Shown: positions 47,100 through 55,319 of the stretch, piece after piece
Layout: every line of letters starts with the position of its first letter
Numbering within the stretch: the first letter of the stretch is position 1
Assembly (NCBI GenBank): GCA_024233215.1
Contig: JACKPW010000002.1
Location: 496,001-560,000, forward strand
Reading direction: 5' to 3'
Length of the DNA: 64,000 nt
From: Verrucomicrobiales bacterium
GTDB lineage: Bacteria; Verrucomicrobiota; Verrucomicrobiia; Limisphaerales; J093
Translations under genes and position numbers: made by a program
The notes under the pieces: generated by a model
The model's input: only the letters and a program-made list of their open reading frames with translations
Told to the model about the DNA's origin: nothing
The model's database searches: none

Positions 47100-48329
47100 C
47101 TACTCTTCCAGGATTCGGAAGAACTGCGCCCCTCCTTCGAGCGACGCTTCCCACTGATTGACGTTCCCCGGTTCGTCGTTCGCCGAGACCTCGGCCCAGT
47201 TGGCGTCCGGACCCAAGCTGGCCGTTCCCTGCAGCACCTGGCGGGTGGCATTGGTCCCGCGACCTTCACTGGTAAGTTGGACCGTGCCGTCCACGGGACG
47301 CGCGATGTGGACGATGCGGATTTCAGTTGGGCCACCGCCATCGATGGTAAGGAGGTAGACATCGTTGCTCAGGCTCCAATCCTCCTTCCCATCCACCATC
47401 CTGGGCCAGCCTCCGTGCATGACGATGGCGGAGCGTTCGGGGAAGTAGGCGAGACCGTAATCGATGTTGTGGGGAAGCGGCGGGGTGCCGGGGAGCGAGT
47501 GCCAGGTGGCGCCGTCCCAGGCCCAGGTCTTGTCCTGAAGTTCCTCGGACCAGTCCGGGAGAACGTGCGCGCCGCCGAAATAGACGACCAACTGGGAGTC
47601 CGGATCGTAGGCCATGTTGATGACCCATACTCCCGGATCGGGGTTCGTGGCCGGGTGTTTCCGGGTCCATTGCGTGCCGTCGAACGTCCAGGTCTCCCCG
47701 GTGTTGTTCGTGGTCAGGACCATTTCGCCCCGGGCGGCATCGAAGGCCATGCCGCCGCCCGCCGCGCCCTCGGGGGACGCGTCCTCATCCGCGACCAGCG
47801 TCCAGTCCGTGCCGTCGTAGGTCCACGTCTGCGACGGGCTGGTTGACTCGGGCCAGCCGTCGGAACCGACCAGCACGAAGTTCCTGCGGACCGGGTCGTA
47901 CTTGAGGAAGGCGCCGTCCGGGCACTGGACCGGGGTGTGGCTGGTTTCCTCCATGGTCCACGTCTCACCCCGGAGCTTCCACACCTGGTTGCCGGCGTCG
48001 GTGTAAAGCAGGGTGTAGTCCTCATCCGGGTTGTAGGCGATTTCGACGTCGTACTGGCCGGGAATAGGCTGGGGGGAGGGGAGTGGCGACCATTCCCCGG
48101 CGGCGTTTCCCTGGTAGACGGACACCTCCGCTCCGGTCATCCCGGGTGGTCGTCCGGCGACGATCACGGCGCCCCGGGTACTGTCGTAGGTCATGTCATG
48201 GTGGGCCATGGCGGGGGCGTTGGCGTCCGGGGCCGGCGACCAGAAGGCTTCCTGGGCGACGGGATGCGGGAGAAGCCAAAGCACGGTGGCAAGTGGGCTG
48301 AGCCCGAGGGGGCGACGAATGGCAGTCAT
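47100..48329 (-). CDS. Secreted kelch-like beta-propeller protein
   Basis: A 409-aa protein with an N-terminal signal peptide (LGLSPLATVLWLLPHPVAQ, about residues 8-26). Repeated blade-type text follows: AMAHHDMTYDSTRGAVIVAGR, TWTYDGTDWTLVADEDAS, TWTFDGTQWTRKHPA, and TWAWDGATWHSLPG. These resemble kelch/galactose-oxidase propellers. The C-terminal region (residues about 325-409, TEIRIVHIARPVDGTVQLT) is an additional beta domain ending FFRILEE. Enzymatic residues were not identified. It is separate from ald (41 bp) and may be an adhesin or carbohydrate-binding protein by fold only. Confidence 0.75.
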   Translation of the reverse strand: MTAIRRPLGLSPLATVLWLLPHPVAQEAFWSPAPDANAPAMAHHDMTYDSTRGAVIVAGRPPGMTGAEVSVYQGNAAGEWSPLPSPQPIPGQYDVEIAYNPDEDYTLLYTDAGNQVWKLRGETWTMEETSHTPVQCPDGAFLKYDPVRRNFVLVGSDGWPESTSPSQTWTYDGTDWTLVADEDASPEGAAGGGMAFDAARGEMVLTTNNTGETWTFDGTQWTRKHPATNPDPGVWVINMAYDPDSQLVVYFGGAHVLPDWSEELQDKTWAWDGATWHSLPGTPPLPHNIDYGLAYFPERSAIVMHGGWPRMVDGKEDWSLSNDVYLLTIDGGGPTEIRIVHIARPVDGTVQLTSEGRGTNATRQVLQGTASLGPDANWAEVSANDEPGNVNQWEASLEGGAQFFRILEE

Positions 48330-48487
48330 CGTGGACTCCTTTGATCGGCAGGCTGAGTGGGTGTTGACTCTGACCCGGGTTTGTAGCAGATCGCGAGCCG
48401 TGGGTCCAGCCTGAACGGCCGGGCCGGCAACGCTGCAACGCAGCAACTTCGGCCGGCGGGGTCACGGTGCTGCGGCCCTTCCGGTGT

Positions 48488-49924
48488 CTATCCCAGCCAG
48501 GCCTGATGGTTGTGACGGAGGCTGGCGAGGGTCACCGGGCCTCCCGGGGTGGAGCCGGCTTCCGGCTCATCCACCGCCAGCCAGCAGCCGTGGCCTTCGC
48601 GGTCGGTGTGACTGCGTTGGAGGAAGAGGTATTCCGCGGTGGTGCCGAGATGCCACGCAACGGTCGGGGCGGCCATCAGCCAGTGGCCGGTCTGATGATC
48701 CCGGCGGACATCCCAGGTGTTCAATTGCGTGGCAAATTCCACCGGCAGGTCCAATCCGCGCAGTTGCGCCAGGAACCCGTTGTGTCGTTCGACATCCTCC
48801 AGTGCCTCGAAGGGTGCCGGGTTGCCCAGCAGCGAAACCAGTTCCGTCATGCCGGTCAGTCGGAGGCTGCGCAGGACGGTGGCGCGGGCGATTCCCTCCG
48901 CCAACCAGGCCAACGGTTCCGGCAGTTGCTCCTGGATGAAGGTAATGCCGGTGGTGAGCAGCAGATTTCCGTGTTCCTCCTCCGACAGGGTGTCCCAATC
49001 CTCGACGCGGGCTCCGAGGTAGGCCTTGAGCAGGTGCCAGAATTCGGAGAACAGCAGCTGCCGTTCGTGCAGTTGGGTCTCAACGAGCGGCAATTCGGGC
49101 TTGAGATGCGGGAAGGCCTTCCAGACGTCCGCAATCTGGGAATCGCGGAACTTGTACATCCCCGGGGAAGCGAGCATCTCCTCCGCCGTTTCGGCGTTCA
49201 CGGCCAGCCGGGAATGGGCGGTCGCGAGTTCGAACAGGGCGACGCCGGCGGAGAAGACGTCGGAGGCCACGGTGGGCGGCACCCGGGCTTGGAGGTTGGA
49301 AACGTCAATCACCACCTCGGCGTGATCCGGGGTTGCCGCGTAGGCGAATTCCCCGGCGTTGTTGGCGTGCCTGGGCGTGAAGAACGCCCCCAGGTCGACG
49401 AAGCGGATCGTGCCGTCCGGCTGGCGGATGACGTTGTCCGGCTTGAAATCGATCACGAGCATGCCGTGGCGGTGGAAGAGTTCCAGGATCGAGAGGGTGG
49501 CGATGACGGCGCGGCAGAGTTCGTCCAGTTGGGCCGCTTCGTAACCGACGTCGGCAATCTCCTCCGCCCAGGAGCGCAGGTTGTGCCCTGCCAGGTACTC
49601 CATCGCGATGAAGGCAAATTTTCGGCCGTAATCGATGTCCGCGCCGAACCAGCCGGGCACATGGGCGGAGAGCACCTCGCTGGTCCGGATCTCCTCGAAG
49701 GTGGCGAGTTCGGCCTGGAAGTTGGCGAAGGGACCGTAACTCACCTCGTCCGCCCGCCCGCAGTCCAGATCGAACACCTTCACCACCACGCCCCCGTGAT
49801 TGGTCAGGTAGAGGGAGGTCTCGGGATTCTGCACGATGGCCTGGAGCAAAGTGACCTGGCCCAGGCCGGGCAGGTTCACGACCAGGCCGGCATGGCGGCC
49901 GTCGGAATGGGCGGCGGGTTGCAT
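48488..49924 (-). CDS. Protein kinase-like protein with C-terminal helical region
   Basis: A 478-aa protein. Residues about 40-250 have a protein kinase-like fold: Lys49 in VVVKVF, a catalytic loop with Asp159 and Asn164 (VIDFKPDNVI, replacing the usual HRDxKxxN), and DLG (residues 177-179) in place of DFG. The C-terminal half (about 270-478) is helical with WHLLKAYLGARVEDW and ends with a segment rich in His and Trp. No transmembrane segment, so it should be cytosolic. Divergent from the SLOG/DGR gene set and separated by about 580 bp of repeat DNA. Whether it belongs to that system is inference. I prefer ATG 49924 over the upstream 49969. Confidence 0.75.
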   Translation of the reverse strand: MQPAAHSDGRHAGLVVNLPGLGQVTLLQAIVQNPETSLYLTNHGGVVVKVFDLDCGRADEVSYGPFANFQAELATFEEIRTSEVLSAHVPGWFGADIDYGRKFAFIAMEYLAGHNLRSWAEEIADVGYEAAQLDELCRAVIATLSILELFHRHGMLVIDFKPDNVIRQPDGTIRFVDLGAFFTPRHANNAGEFAYAATPDHAEVVIDVSNLQARVPPTVASDVFSAGVALFELATAHSRLAVNAETAEEMLASPGMYKFRDSQIADVWKAFPHLKPELPLVETQLHERQLLFSEFWHLLKAYLGARVEDWDTLSEEEHGNLLLTTGITFIQEQLPEPLAWLAEGIARATVLRSLRLTGMTELVSLLGNPAPFEALEDVERHNGFLAQLRGLDLPVEFATQLNTWDVRRDHQTGHWLMAAPTVAWHLGTTAEYLFLQRSHTDREGHGCWLAVDEPEAGSTPGGPVTLASLRHNHQAWLG

Positions 49925-50505
49925 GGCGGGTGCGTTCGCGTGTCGGGTCTGAACGCGAGAGTGTCCCATTTGCCGTGGGGATGCAATCCCGGAGCGATCC
50001 CCGGGCCAGTGACAACGTCGTAGCGCAGATTTTCAATCTGCTGTTTCGCGGATTTCCAAATCCGCAAGCGTGCGGAGGTTCGGGCGGTCTGCCGAATGGA
50101 ATTCGGCGATACGGCAGATCAGATATCTGCGCTACAAACCAACGTCTTCCGCTGACTGTGTCACTGGCCCTGGGAGCCATCCCGGATTGACCGGTTTCTT
50201 CTTCCCGGCAACGGCGGTTCACCGATAGGCTGCGCCCGCACAGCCAGAAGAACCATGGACGAAGAACGCCAGGGAACCTGGGGGGGCGGGCCGGAAGGTC
50301 CGCGGGGGTTCTGCATTGCGTTCCTGCCCAAGGAACGTAGGCGGCGGCATCGCCGACATTTCAGGCCCCAGTCGAGGGCGAGTTGCACTGCATCACGTGA
50401 TCCCGACTAGCGAGCCAGTCCGCCGTCCCCTCAGCCTCCCCACGTTCCCTACGTCGAACGTGGACTTCGTCGAACTCAGTACCCTGCTTCGGGCCGGACG
50501 GGAGG
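49925..50505. other. Divergent intergenic region
   Basis: Holds repeat C copy 2 (50018-50163). The remaining about 340 bp upstream of the SLOG gene should contain the promoters for both directions, but I cannot identify a clear -35/-10 pair. Confidence 0.5.
50018..50163 (+). repeat. Dispersed repeat C, copy 2
   Basis: Same element as 17117-17240, with an extra left part (TAGCGCAGATTTTCAATCTG) that is missing there. Words such as GCCGAATGGAATTCGGC and CAGATCAGATATCTG are short palindromes. Confidence 0.8.
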
Positions 50506-52719
50506 ATGATCAACTTGCCGATGAACGCATCTGAACCGCTGCCTCCCCCGCGCCTGATCCTCCGTCTGGGGGGCTTGGGAAACCGCAAGTTCGGCACGGC
50601 CGGCGACAGCCACATTGCCGAGGACCCCAGGGCACTGAGACGATCCGCCGCCAACGCAGTGGCGGGAGTGCTTCACGTCATTGAGGATGCCCTGGCGAAA
50701 CTTCACGCCGAGGATCGCGCGGCCCGGCTGCCCGAACAGGACCCTGGTTGTTCCAAGTGGATCACGCATGAACTGGCCGGGCATTTTGGCTGGCGGGATC
50801 GGTGGGAACGGGATCGGGCCGGGGAGTGCGGCAGCGTGTTCTCCGACAAGCGGCCCGAGGTTCAGGTGCTGACCGGTGGTGCCGTCGGGGGGGACAAGCT
50901 GATTGCCACTACGGCCAAGCTGAGGAACTGCCGCGAGAACCGTTCCGTGGTGTGGCGAACGCTGCGGGTTGTCCCGGCACCGCCGGGGTCCGTCCCGCCG
51001 GATGAGGGACTGGGCGTGGGCTCTCCGGCGCCAAAGGACGGAGTCCTGTCCCGGAAGTTGGCGGAGAAACAGCCGCTCACGCGGCCCGAGGCCCACAAGT
51101 TGAGCCGGATCAGCCGCCAACGGGCCCATGCCTACCGGGCGCAGTCGGAGGCGCTCCGGCACCACAGCGACCTCCTGTTGGCGGTCTGGGATCCCGACGC
51201 GGAGGGGAAGGCCGGCGGCACTTCCGAGACCGTGGCGCTGGCCTTGCGGGAGCAAATCCCGGTCATCGGGGTCCTTCTCCGGGGAGAAGACAAGGCGGAG
51301 GTCCGGGTGCTGCATTCGATGGATGATCTGCAGGAGGCCTTGAGGGATGGGACCGGGCGGACTGGGGATGCTTGGAAAGGGGATCTGAGCTCGACGGTCA
51401 AAGGAATCCTCCGGTTTCCCGACCCGGCTCCGGGGAAGCGCCGGCGCACGCACGACCATGCGGGCGCTTATCATCCTCGGGCGGCGTTTCACCGATTCCT
51501 CCGCGGCGGGCATCATCCGGCACCCTGGCCGGCCCGGTTCTGGCGCGTATTTGATGCCCTGGCACGGTATCGCGCCGACCGCGAGAGAACTCGTGCGACA
51601 AGGCCGCCGGGAGTGAGGAAGCGACCTCGACGCGAGGAACTGCCCTCATGGAAGAAACTCGTGGATCAGCTCAAGAAGTTCCGTCTTCCGGAAACCGTTC
51701 CGGACCGGCCCAAACCCGGTCCCGCTTCGGAGCCCCCCAAGGACAAGTCCGAAGCGGAGCCCGGCACCCACGAGTGTTGCTACGAGGCGCCCCGAGCCCG
51801 TGCCGCGAGTAAGGGTTACAGCGGCATCTACGGGGATGCCCATCGGGGCGGGATCATCACGTCGTACCTGTTCGCGGCGTTGGCGGTGTTCTTTGCTGTG
51901 ATAGGGGCGATCCTGCACCTCCAGCACGCGGCGACGGTCTGGCAGATCCTGGCGGCGGTGGGCGAGGTGGTGGTGATCGCCTTGATGTTCATGCTCTCGG
52001 AATGGTCCAAGGCGGAAGGCTGGAACCTGGCCTACACCCACGCACGCATCCTGGCCGAAGCGTTGCGCATGATGAGGCACTTGGGACCGCTGGGAGTTCA
52101 CACACCGTTGCCGCGTCTGGCGCCGTATCTTCAGCGGGGCTCGGAACCTCCGCCGCCGGAGCAGCAATGGGCCATCTGGTATTTCCGTGCGCTGGTGCGG
52201 ATGGCCCCGCTGCGCCTCAAGGCGCCGGGGCAGGGCGGCCTGGAGAAACTCCGCGAGGCCGTGGCGGATAAGTTGATCGGGGAGCAGATCACCTATCATC
52301 AGGAGAATGGTGACAAGCAGGGAACGCTGGAGCACGACATCGAACGCGTCAGTCTCGGGGTGTTTGTGGTGGTGTTGGTGTTTGCCTTGCTCCACTTCGT
52401 GGATGTCTGCCTGGAGGCGGAGCTTCTGGCGGTTCCAGGCTTGATCGTCTGTGTCGGGGGGCCCGCGCTCATCGCCGCCATGCACGGGTTTCTGTCGCAG
52501 ATCGAGGCGTCCCGCTTGCGCCGGCGTTCCGCGAGCATGATGACGCTGCTGGCCGAGTACCGGAGCCGGCTCAAGCTGCTCGATCTGAAGAGCGATCCCG
52601 ATGGTTCCGAGGCCGTCTGGGGGCTGTCCACGGAGGCCCTGGCAGTCGCCGGCTTGATGATGGACGAGGCCGCCGGGTGGTCGATGCTCTACACGAACGC
52701 CCACATCCACGCGGGCTGA
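50506..52719 (+). CDS. SLOG-like nucleotide-sensor domain fused to a four-helix membrane domain
   Basis: A 737-aa protein. The N-terminal half contains two SLOG/Rossmann-like words: TGGAVGGDK near residue 124 and DLLLAVWDPDAEGKAGGTSETV near 222-243, followed by PVIGVLL. Proteins of this type bind nucleotide-derived ligands. After an Arg/Pro-rich linker (about 335-420) come two hydrophobic helix pairs, at about 453-500 and 618-665, separated by an amphipathic region with ARILAEALRMMRHLG. This 2+2 layout resembles pore-forming SLATT/DUF4231-type effectors, though I cannot place it in a named family. The stop codon is 3 bp from the first DGR target gene, so they are one operon. GGAGG directly abuts the ATG; 50521 is an alternative start. 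Confidence 0.72.
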   Translation: MINLPMNASEPLPPPRLILRLGGLGNRKFGTAGDSHIAEDPRALRRSAANAVAGVLHVIEDALAKLHAEDRAARLPEQDPGCSKWITHELAGHFGWRDRWERDRAGECGSVFSDKRPEVQVLTGGAVGGDKLIATTAKLRNCRENRSVVWRTLRVVPAPPGSVPPDEGLGVGSPAPKDGVLSRKLAEKQPLTRPEAHKLSRISRQRAHAYRAQSEALRHHSDLLLAVWDPDAEGKAGGTSETVALALREQIPVIGVLLRGEDKAEVRVLHSMDDLQEALRDGTGRTGDAWKGDLSSTVKGILRFPDPAPGKRRRTHDHAGAYHPRAAFHRFLRGGHHPAPWPARFWRVFDALARYRADRERTRATRPPGVRKRPRREELPSWKKLVDQLKKFRLPETVPDRPKPGPASEPPKDKSEAEPGTHECCYEAPRARAASKGYSGIYGDAHRGGIITSYLFAALAVFFAVIGAILHLQHAATVWQILAAVGEVVVIALMFMLSEWSKAEGWNLAYTHARILAEALRMMRHLGPLGVHTPLPRLAPYLQRGSEPPPPEQQWAIWYFRALVRMAPLRLKAPGQGGLEKLREAVADKLIGEQITYHQENGDKQGTLEHDIERVSLGVFVVVLVFALLHFVDVCLEAELLAVPGLIVCVGGPALIAAMHGFLSQIEASRLRRRSASMMTLLAEYRSRLKLLDLKSDPDGSEAVWGLSTEALAVAGLMMDEAAGWSMLYTNAHIHAG

Positions 52720-52722
52720 GTC

Positions 52723-53736
52723 ATGCCTTTTCCGCTCTTGCAGCCCATTGAACCCGTGACGCTTCCGGGCGGGGTGGAGATGGCCTTCCAGGTCATTCCA
52801 CCGGGTGCCGTCCAGGAGGATGCCCTTCGGACCGGGGAGCCGCTTTCCTACCTCATGGGTTCGAGGGGAAACCAGAACAACGAGGAGCCGCGCCACCGGG
52901 TGATCATCCCGGCACCGTTCCTGCTGGGGACGACGCCGGTGACGCAGGCGCAGTTCGCGGCGTGGACTGATTCGGAGCACTACGCGGATTGGCGGGAGCA
53001 GAACGGGGAGGAACCCCACGAGAACCACTTTGTTGGGAATCCCGATCATTCGGCGGAGAACCTGAGTTGGAATGAGGCCCGGGCATTTTGCGACTGGCTG
53101 AACCGGGGCGGATGGCTGCCCGCGGGATTGCAGGCCCGGTTGCCGTGGGAGGCGGAATGGGAGTATGCGTGCCGGGCGGGGACGACGACGGAGTATTGGA
53201 ACGGCGACGGGGAAGCTGCTCTGCGTGAGGTCGGATGGTTTGGAGAGGAGTGGAAGAAAGGGAGCACCCATCCGGTCGCGCAGCTCGCCGCAAACCCGTG
53301 GGGTCTTTACGACATGCACGGGAACGTGTGGGAATGGTGCGCCGACGCGTACGACAGCAACGCTTACGCCCGACGAGCGGATGGGTGGATAGCTGAAGCT
53401 TGGGCGACCGATGACAAGGACCCGAACCGCGTGTTCCGCGGCGGCTCCTGGTTCAACACGGCCAGGGGGTGCCGCTCCGCCTTCCGCTTCGGGAGGCATC
53501 CGCGCAACCGCAACTGGTACCTAGGTTTCCGGGTTCTGTTGGGGTCCCCCGGTCCGGTGGCGGAGCCGGGTACAGGTGGGAGCGGAGGCCGGGAGGGAGC
53601 GCGAGTGAGGGACGAGCGAGCAGGCGACCGGAAGGCCGGAGCGCGCGGACTGGCCGGGCTGCGGCTGCCCCGAGGGAAGGGGGAGACACGGATTGGCACG
53701 GACGGGAAGGAGAAGACACGGATTCGCACGGATTGA
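52723..53736 (+). CDS. DGR target protein 1: FGE-sulfatase (C-type-lectin-fold) domain with hypervariable tail
   Basis: A 337-aa protein of the formylglycine-generating-enzyme-like fold, which DGRs commonly diversify. Core words are FLLGTTPVTQAQFAAW (about residue 65), LPWEAEWEYACRAGTTTEYW (about 144), GLYDMHGNVWEWCADAYD (about 195) and RVFRGGSW. The variable repeat covers residues 232-277 and includes CRSAFRFGRHPRNRNWYLG, with the diversified positions falling where the C-type lectin fold displays ligand-binding residues. The final 60 residues are Gly/Arg-rich and low in complexity, almost the same as in target 2. No signal peptide is visible, so it is presumably cytosolic or exported by an unrecognised route. 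It starts 3 bp after the SLOG gene. Confidence 0.9.
   Translation: MPFPLLQPIEPVTLPGGVEMAFQVIPPGAVQEDALRTGEPLSYLMGSRGNQNNEEPRHRVIIPAPFLLGTTPVTQAQFAAWTDSEHYADWREQNGEEPHENHFVGNPDHSAENLSWNEARAFCDWLNRGGWLPAGLQARLPWEAEWEYACRAGTTTEYWNGDGEAALREVGWFGEEWKKGSTHPVAQLAANPWGLYDMHGNVWEWCADAYDSNAYARRADGWIAEAWATDDKDPNRVFRGGSWFNTARGCRSAFRFGRHPRNRNWYLGFRVLLGSPGPVAEPGTGGSGGREGARVRDERAGDRKAGARGLAGLRLPRGKGETRIGTDGKEKTRIRTD
53418..53552 (+). other. DGR variable repeat VR1 (in target gene 1)
   Basis: 135 bp matching the template repeat at 55011-55145 with 11 substitutions, all at positions that are A in the template (8 A to T, 2 A to G at AGG codons, and others of the same kind). The last about 30 bp, TTTCCGGGTTCTG through CCCCCGG, are identical in TR, VR1 and VR2 and would include the initiation-of-mutagenic-homing site. 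Confidence 0.97.
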
Positions 53737-53750
53737 CACGGATTGGGCCG
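53690..53750 (+). repeat. Degenerate short tandem words (CACGGATT type)
   Basis: Words of the form CACGGATTGRCACGGA recur several times here and again at 56268-56298 after target gene 2. They are at the 3' ends of both target genes, which argues that the two genes and their tails share a common origin. Confidence 0.6.
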
Positions 53751-53765
53751 TGCCAATTCAAGCCT

Positions 53766-53914
53766 CACAGAAGGAAGCGAAGGAAACGAAGGCGGGGGAG
53801 CAGAAACACCCCACGGAAGACCTCAGACAGGTCATCAATCGGCGGGATGTTGGTGCGTCCGACAGTAATCTCTCAAGGGCCTGTCTCTCTTCGTTTCCTT
53901 CGTTTCCTTCTGTG
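53766..53914. repeat. Inverted repeat around the region upstream of the RT gene
   Basis: The left arm 53766-53791 (CACAGAAGGAAGCGAAGGAA and on) and right arm 53889-53914 (CTTCGTTTCCTTCGTTTCCT and on) pair at 25 of 26 positions around an about 97-bp loop. It lies between target gene 1 and the RT start and may be a small mobile or structural RNA element. Confidence 0.8.
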
Positions 53915-53942
53915 GGGAGTTGGGTTGCTACACGTAACTGGG

Positions 53943-55319
53943 ATGAAGGCGATTGGTGGATTATTTGAGCGGATTGCCACGGTTTCGAACGTGGCAGCGG
54001 CGGCGTGGCGCGCCGCGATGGGGAAGCGGGGTCGCCGGGCGGTGCGGGCGTTCTTCGCGGATTTCGAGTCGAACGTGAACCGGCTCACGCGGGAGTTGAC
54101 GGAGGGTTCGTTCCGGTTTGATGGCTACACGGCCTTTGCCATCCGTGATCCGAAGACCCGGATCATCCATGCGCCGTCGTTGCGGGATCGGGTCGTACAC
54201 CACGCGATGATTGCGGTGTTGGGGCCGGTGTTTGAGAAGGGAGCCATCGTCGACAGCTACGCCTGTAGGAAGGGCAAGGGGCAGCATGCAGCCGTGGCGC
54301 GGGTGCGGTCGTGGCTCCGGCGCGGCGATGCGTTTCTGAAGGCGGACGTGGCGAAGTATTACGACTCGATTCCGCACGACCGGCTGCTGCAGGCCCTGGC
54401 GAGGCGTTTTCGGGAACGGCGGGTGTTGGGGTTGTGCAAGGCCTTGTTGGATTCCTACGCGCATCGTCCCGGTCACGGTCTGCCGATTGGCGCGCTGACC
54501 AGCCAGTACCTCGGGAACTTCTACCTGGATCCCGTTGATCATTGGGTGAACGAAGAACTGGGCATCTCGCGGTATCTCCGCTATATGGACGACATGCTCT
54601 TCCTCGGGGAACCCGCTTTGTTGCGACGCGTGCGCAATGCGCTGGCTGAACGGCTGGCGTTGCTGGGGCTTTCCATGAAGCACCACCCCCCAATGGAGGG
54701 CCGAGTTCCACGAGGCCCTGACTTGATTCCAGGGACTCGTGGAACTCGTCCCTCCGAGCAGGGTGGGGTGATCAACCATGCGGCTCAGGGCGTCCCGTGG
54801 CTGGGGTTCACGATCTACCCCGACCGCATCCGGCTCAATTCGCCGGGTCGCCGTCGCTTGCGGAGGCGGCTGCGCCAGTTGGAAACGGCCGATCTGCCCC
54901 CGCTCGAGCTGCAAAGCCGGGCCACCTCGCTCTTTGCTCATGCCTGCCAGGCGGATGATGTGGCTTGGCGGCGTGTGGTCTGCCAGTTCTCGCGCTTTGG
55001 GGACACGCCGGGACCCGAACCGCGTGATCCGCGGCGGCTCCTGGAACAACACGGCCAGGAGGTGCCGCTCCGCCTACCGCAACAGGAGGCATCCGCGCAA
55101 CCGCAACAGGAACCAAGGTTTCCGGGTTCTGTTGGGGTCCCCCGGCACGAGGGCGAAGCATCGCCACCGGACGACGCGTGTTCCTGCGCTCCGGCCGTTC
55201 CCACGGTCGGGGACAGAACCACGGGTAAGACCCGGCCGCCCGCTGAGAGACGCGTTCGGATGGGCGTGACGAAGGCGGGCGGCCGGGCTCCAGCCCCAGG
55301 GAAGGAGGCCGGGGCGTGA
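53943..55319 (+). CDS. DGR reverse transcriptase, with a palindromic-element insertion and TR overlap
   Basis: A 458-aa group II-intron-like reverse transcriptase that makes mutagenised cDNA from the template repeat RNA. DGR hallmarks: LPIGALTSQYLGN (residues 180-192; IG-x-x-TSQ) and the catalytic YMDD at 214-217. RT fingers and palm precede them (RIIHAPSLRDRVVHHAMI, then FLKADVAKYYDSIPHDRLL). Residues 252-272 are encoded by the 61-bp palindrome and are absent from the usual family pattern; the thumb resumes with GVPWLGFTIYPDRIRL. Residues about 357-401 are encoded by the TR in another frame than the targets use, and the frame stays open to TGA 55319. The ATG at 53943 was chosen because the family begins here; the open frame extends further back into target gene 1. 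Confidence 0.9.
   Translation: MKAIGGLFERIATVSNVAAAAWRAAMGKRGRRAVRAFFADFESNVNRLTRELTEGSFRFDGYTAFAIRDPKTRIIHAPSLRDRVVHHAMIAVLGPVFEKGAIVDSYACRKGKGQHAAVARVRSWLRRGDAFLKADVAKYYDSIPHDRLLQALARRFRERRVLGLCKALLDSYAHRPGHGLPIGALTSQYLGNFYLDPVDHWVNEELGISRYLRYMDDMLFLGEPALLRRVRNALAERLALLGLSMKHHPPMEGRVPRGPDLIPGTRGTRPSEQGGVINHAAQGVPWLGFTIYPDRIRLNSPGRRRLRRRLRQLETADLPPLELQSRATSLFAHACQADDVAWRRVVCQFSRFGDTPGPEPRDPRRLLEQHGQEVPLRLPQQEASAQPQQEPRFPGSVGVPRHEGEASPPDDACSCAPAVPTVGDRTTGKTRPPAERRVRMGVTKAGGRAPAPGKEAGA
54696..54756 (+). repeat. Dispersed 61-bp palindromic element, copy 3, inside the RT gene
   Basis: Same element as 9413-9473. Flanking bases CACCACCCC and GGGTGGGGTG extend the palindrome. It is in frame with the RT, adding about 28 codons with no stop, between YMDD and the thumb region. 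Confidence 0.93.
55011..55145 (+). other. DGR template repeat (TR)
   Basis: 135 bp, starting GGACCCGAACCGCGTGATCC. Read in the target frame it gives asparagine-rich codons (AAC) at the sites that vary (SWNNTARR, YRNRRHPRNRNRNQ), as expected for adenine mutagenesis. It sits inside the RT reading frame in a different frame, upstream of target gene 2. Confidence 0.95.

Noticed and set aside
53469..53942. RT start upstream within target gene 1
   Set aside because: This segment is target 1 coding sequence read in a shifted frame; RT family similarity begins at 53943.
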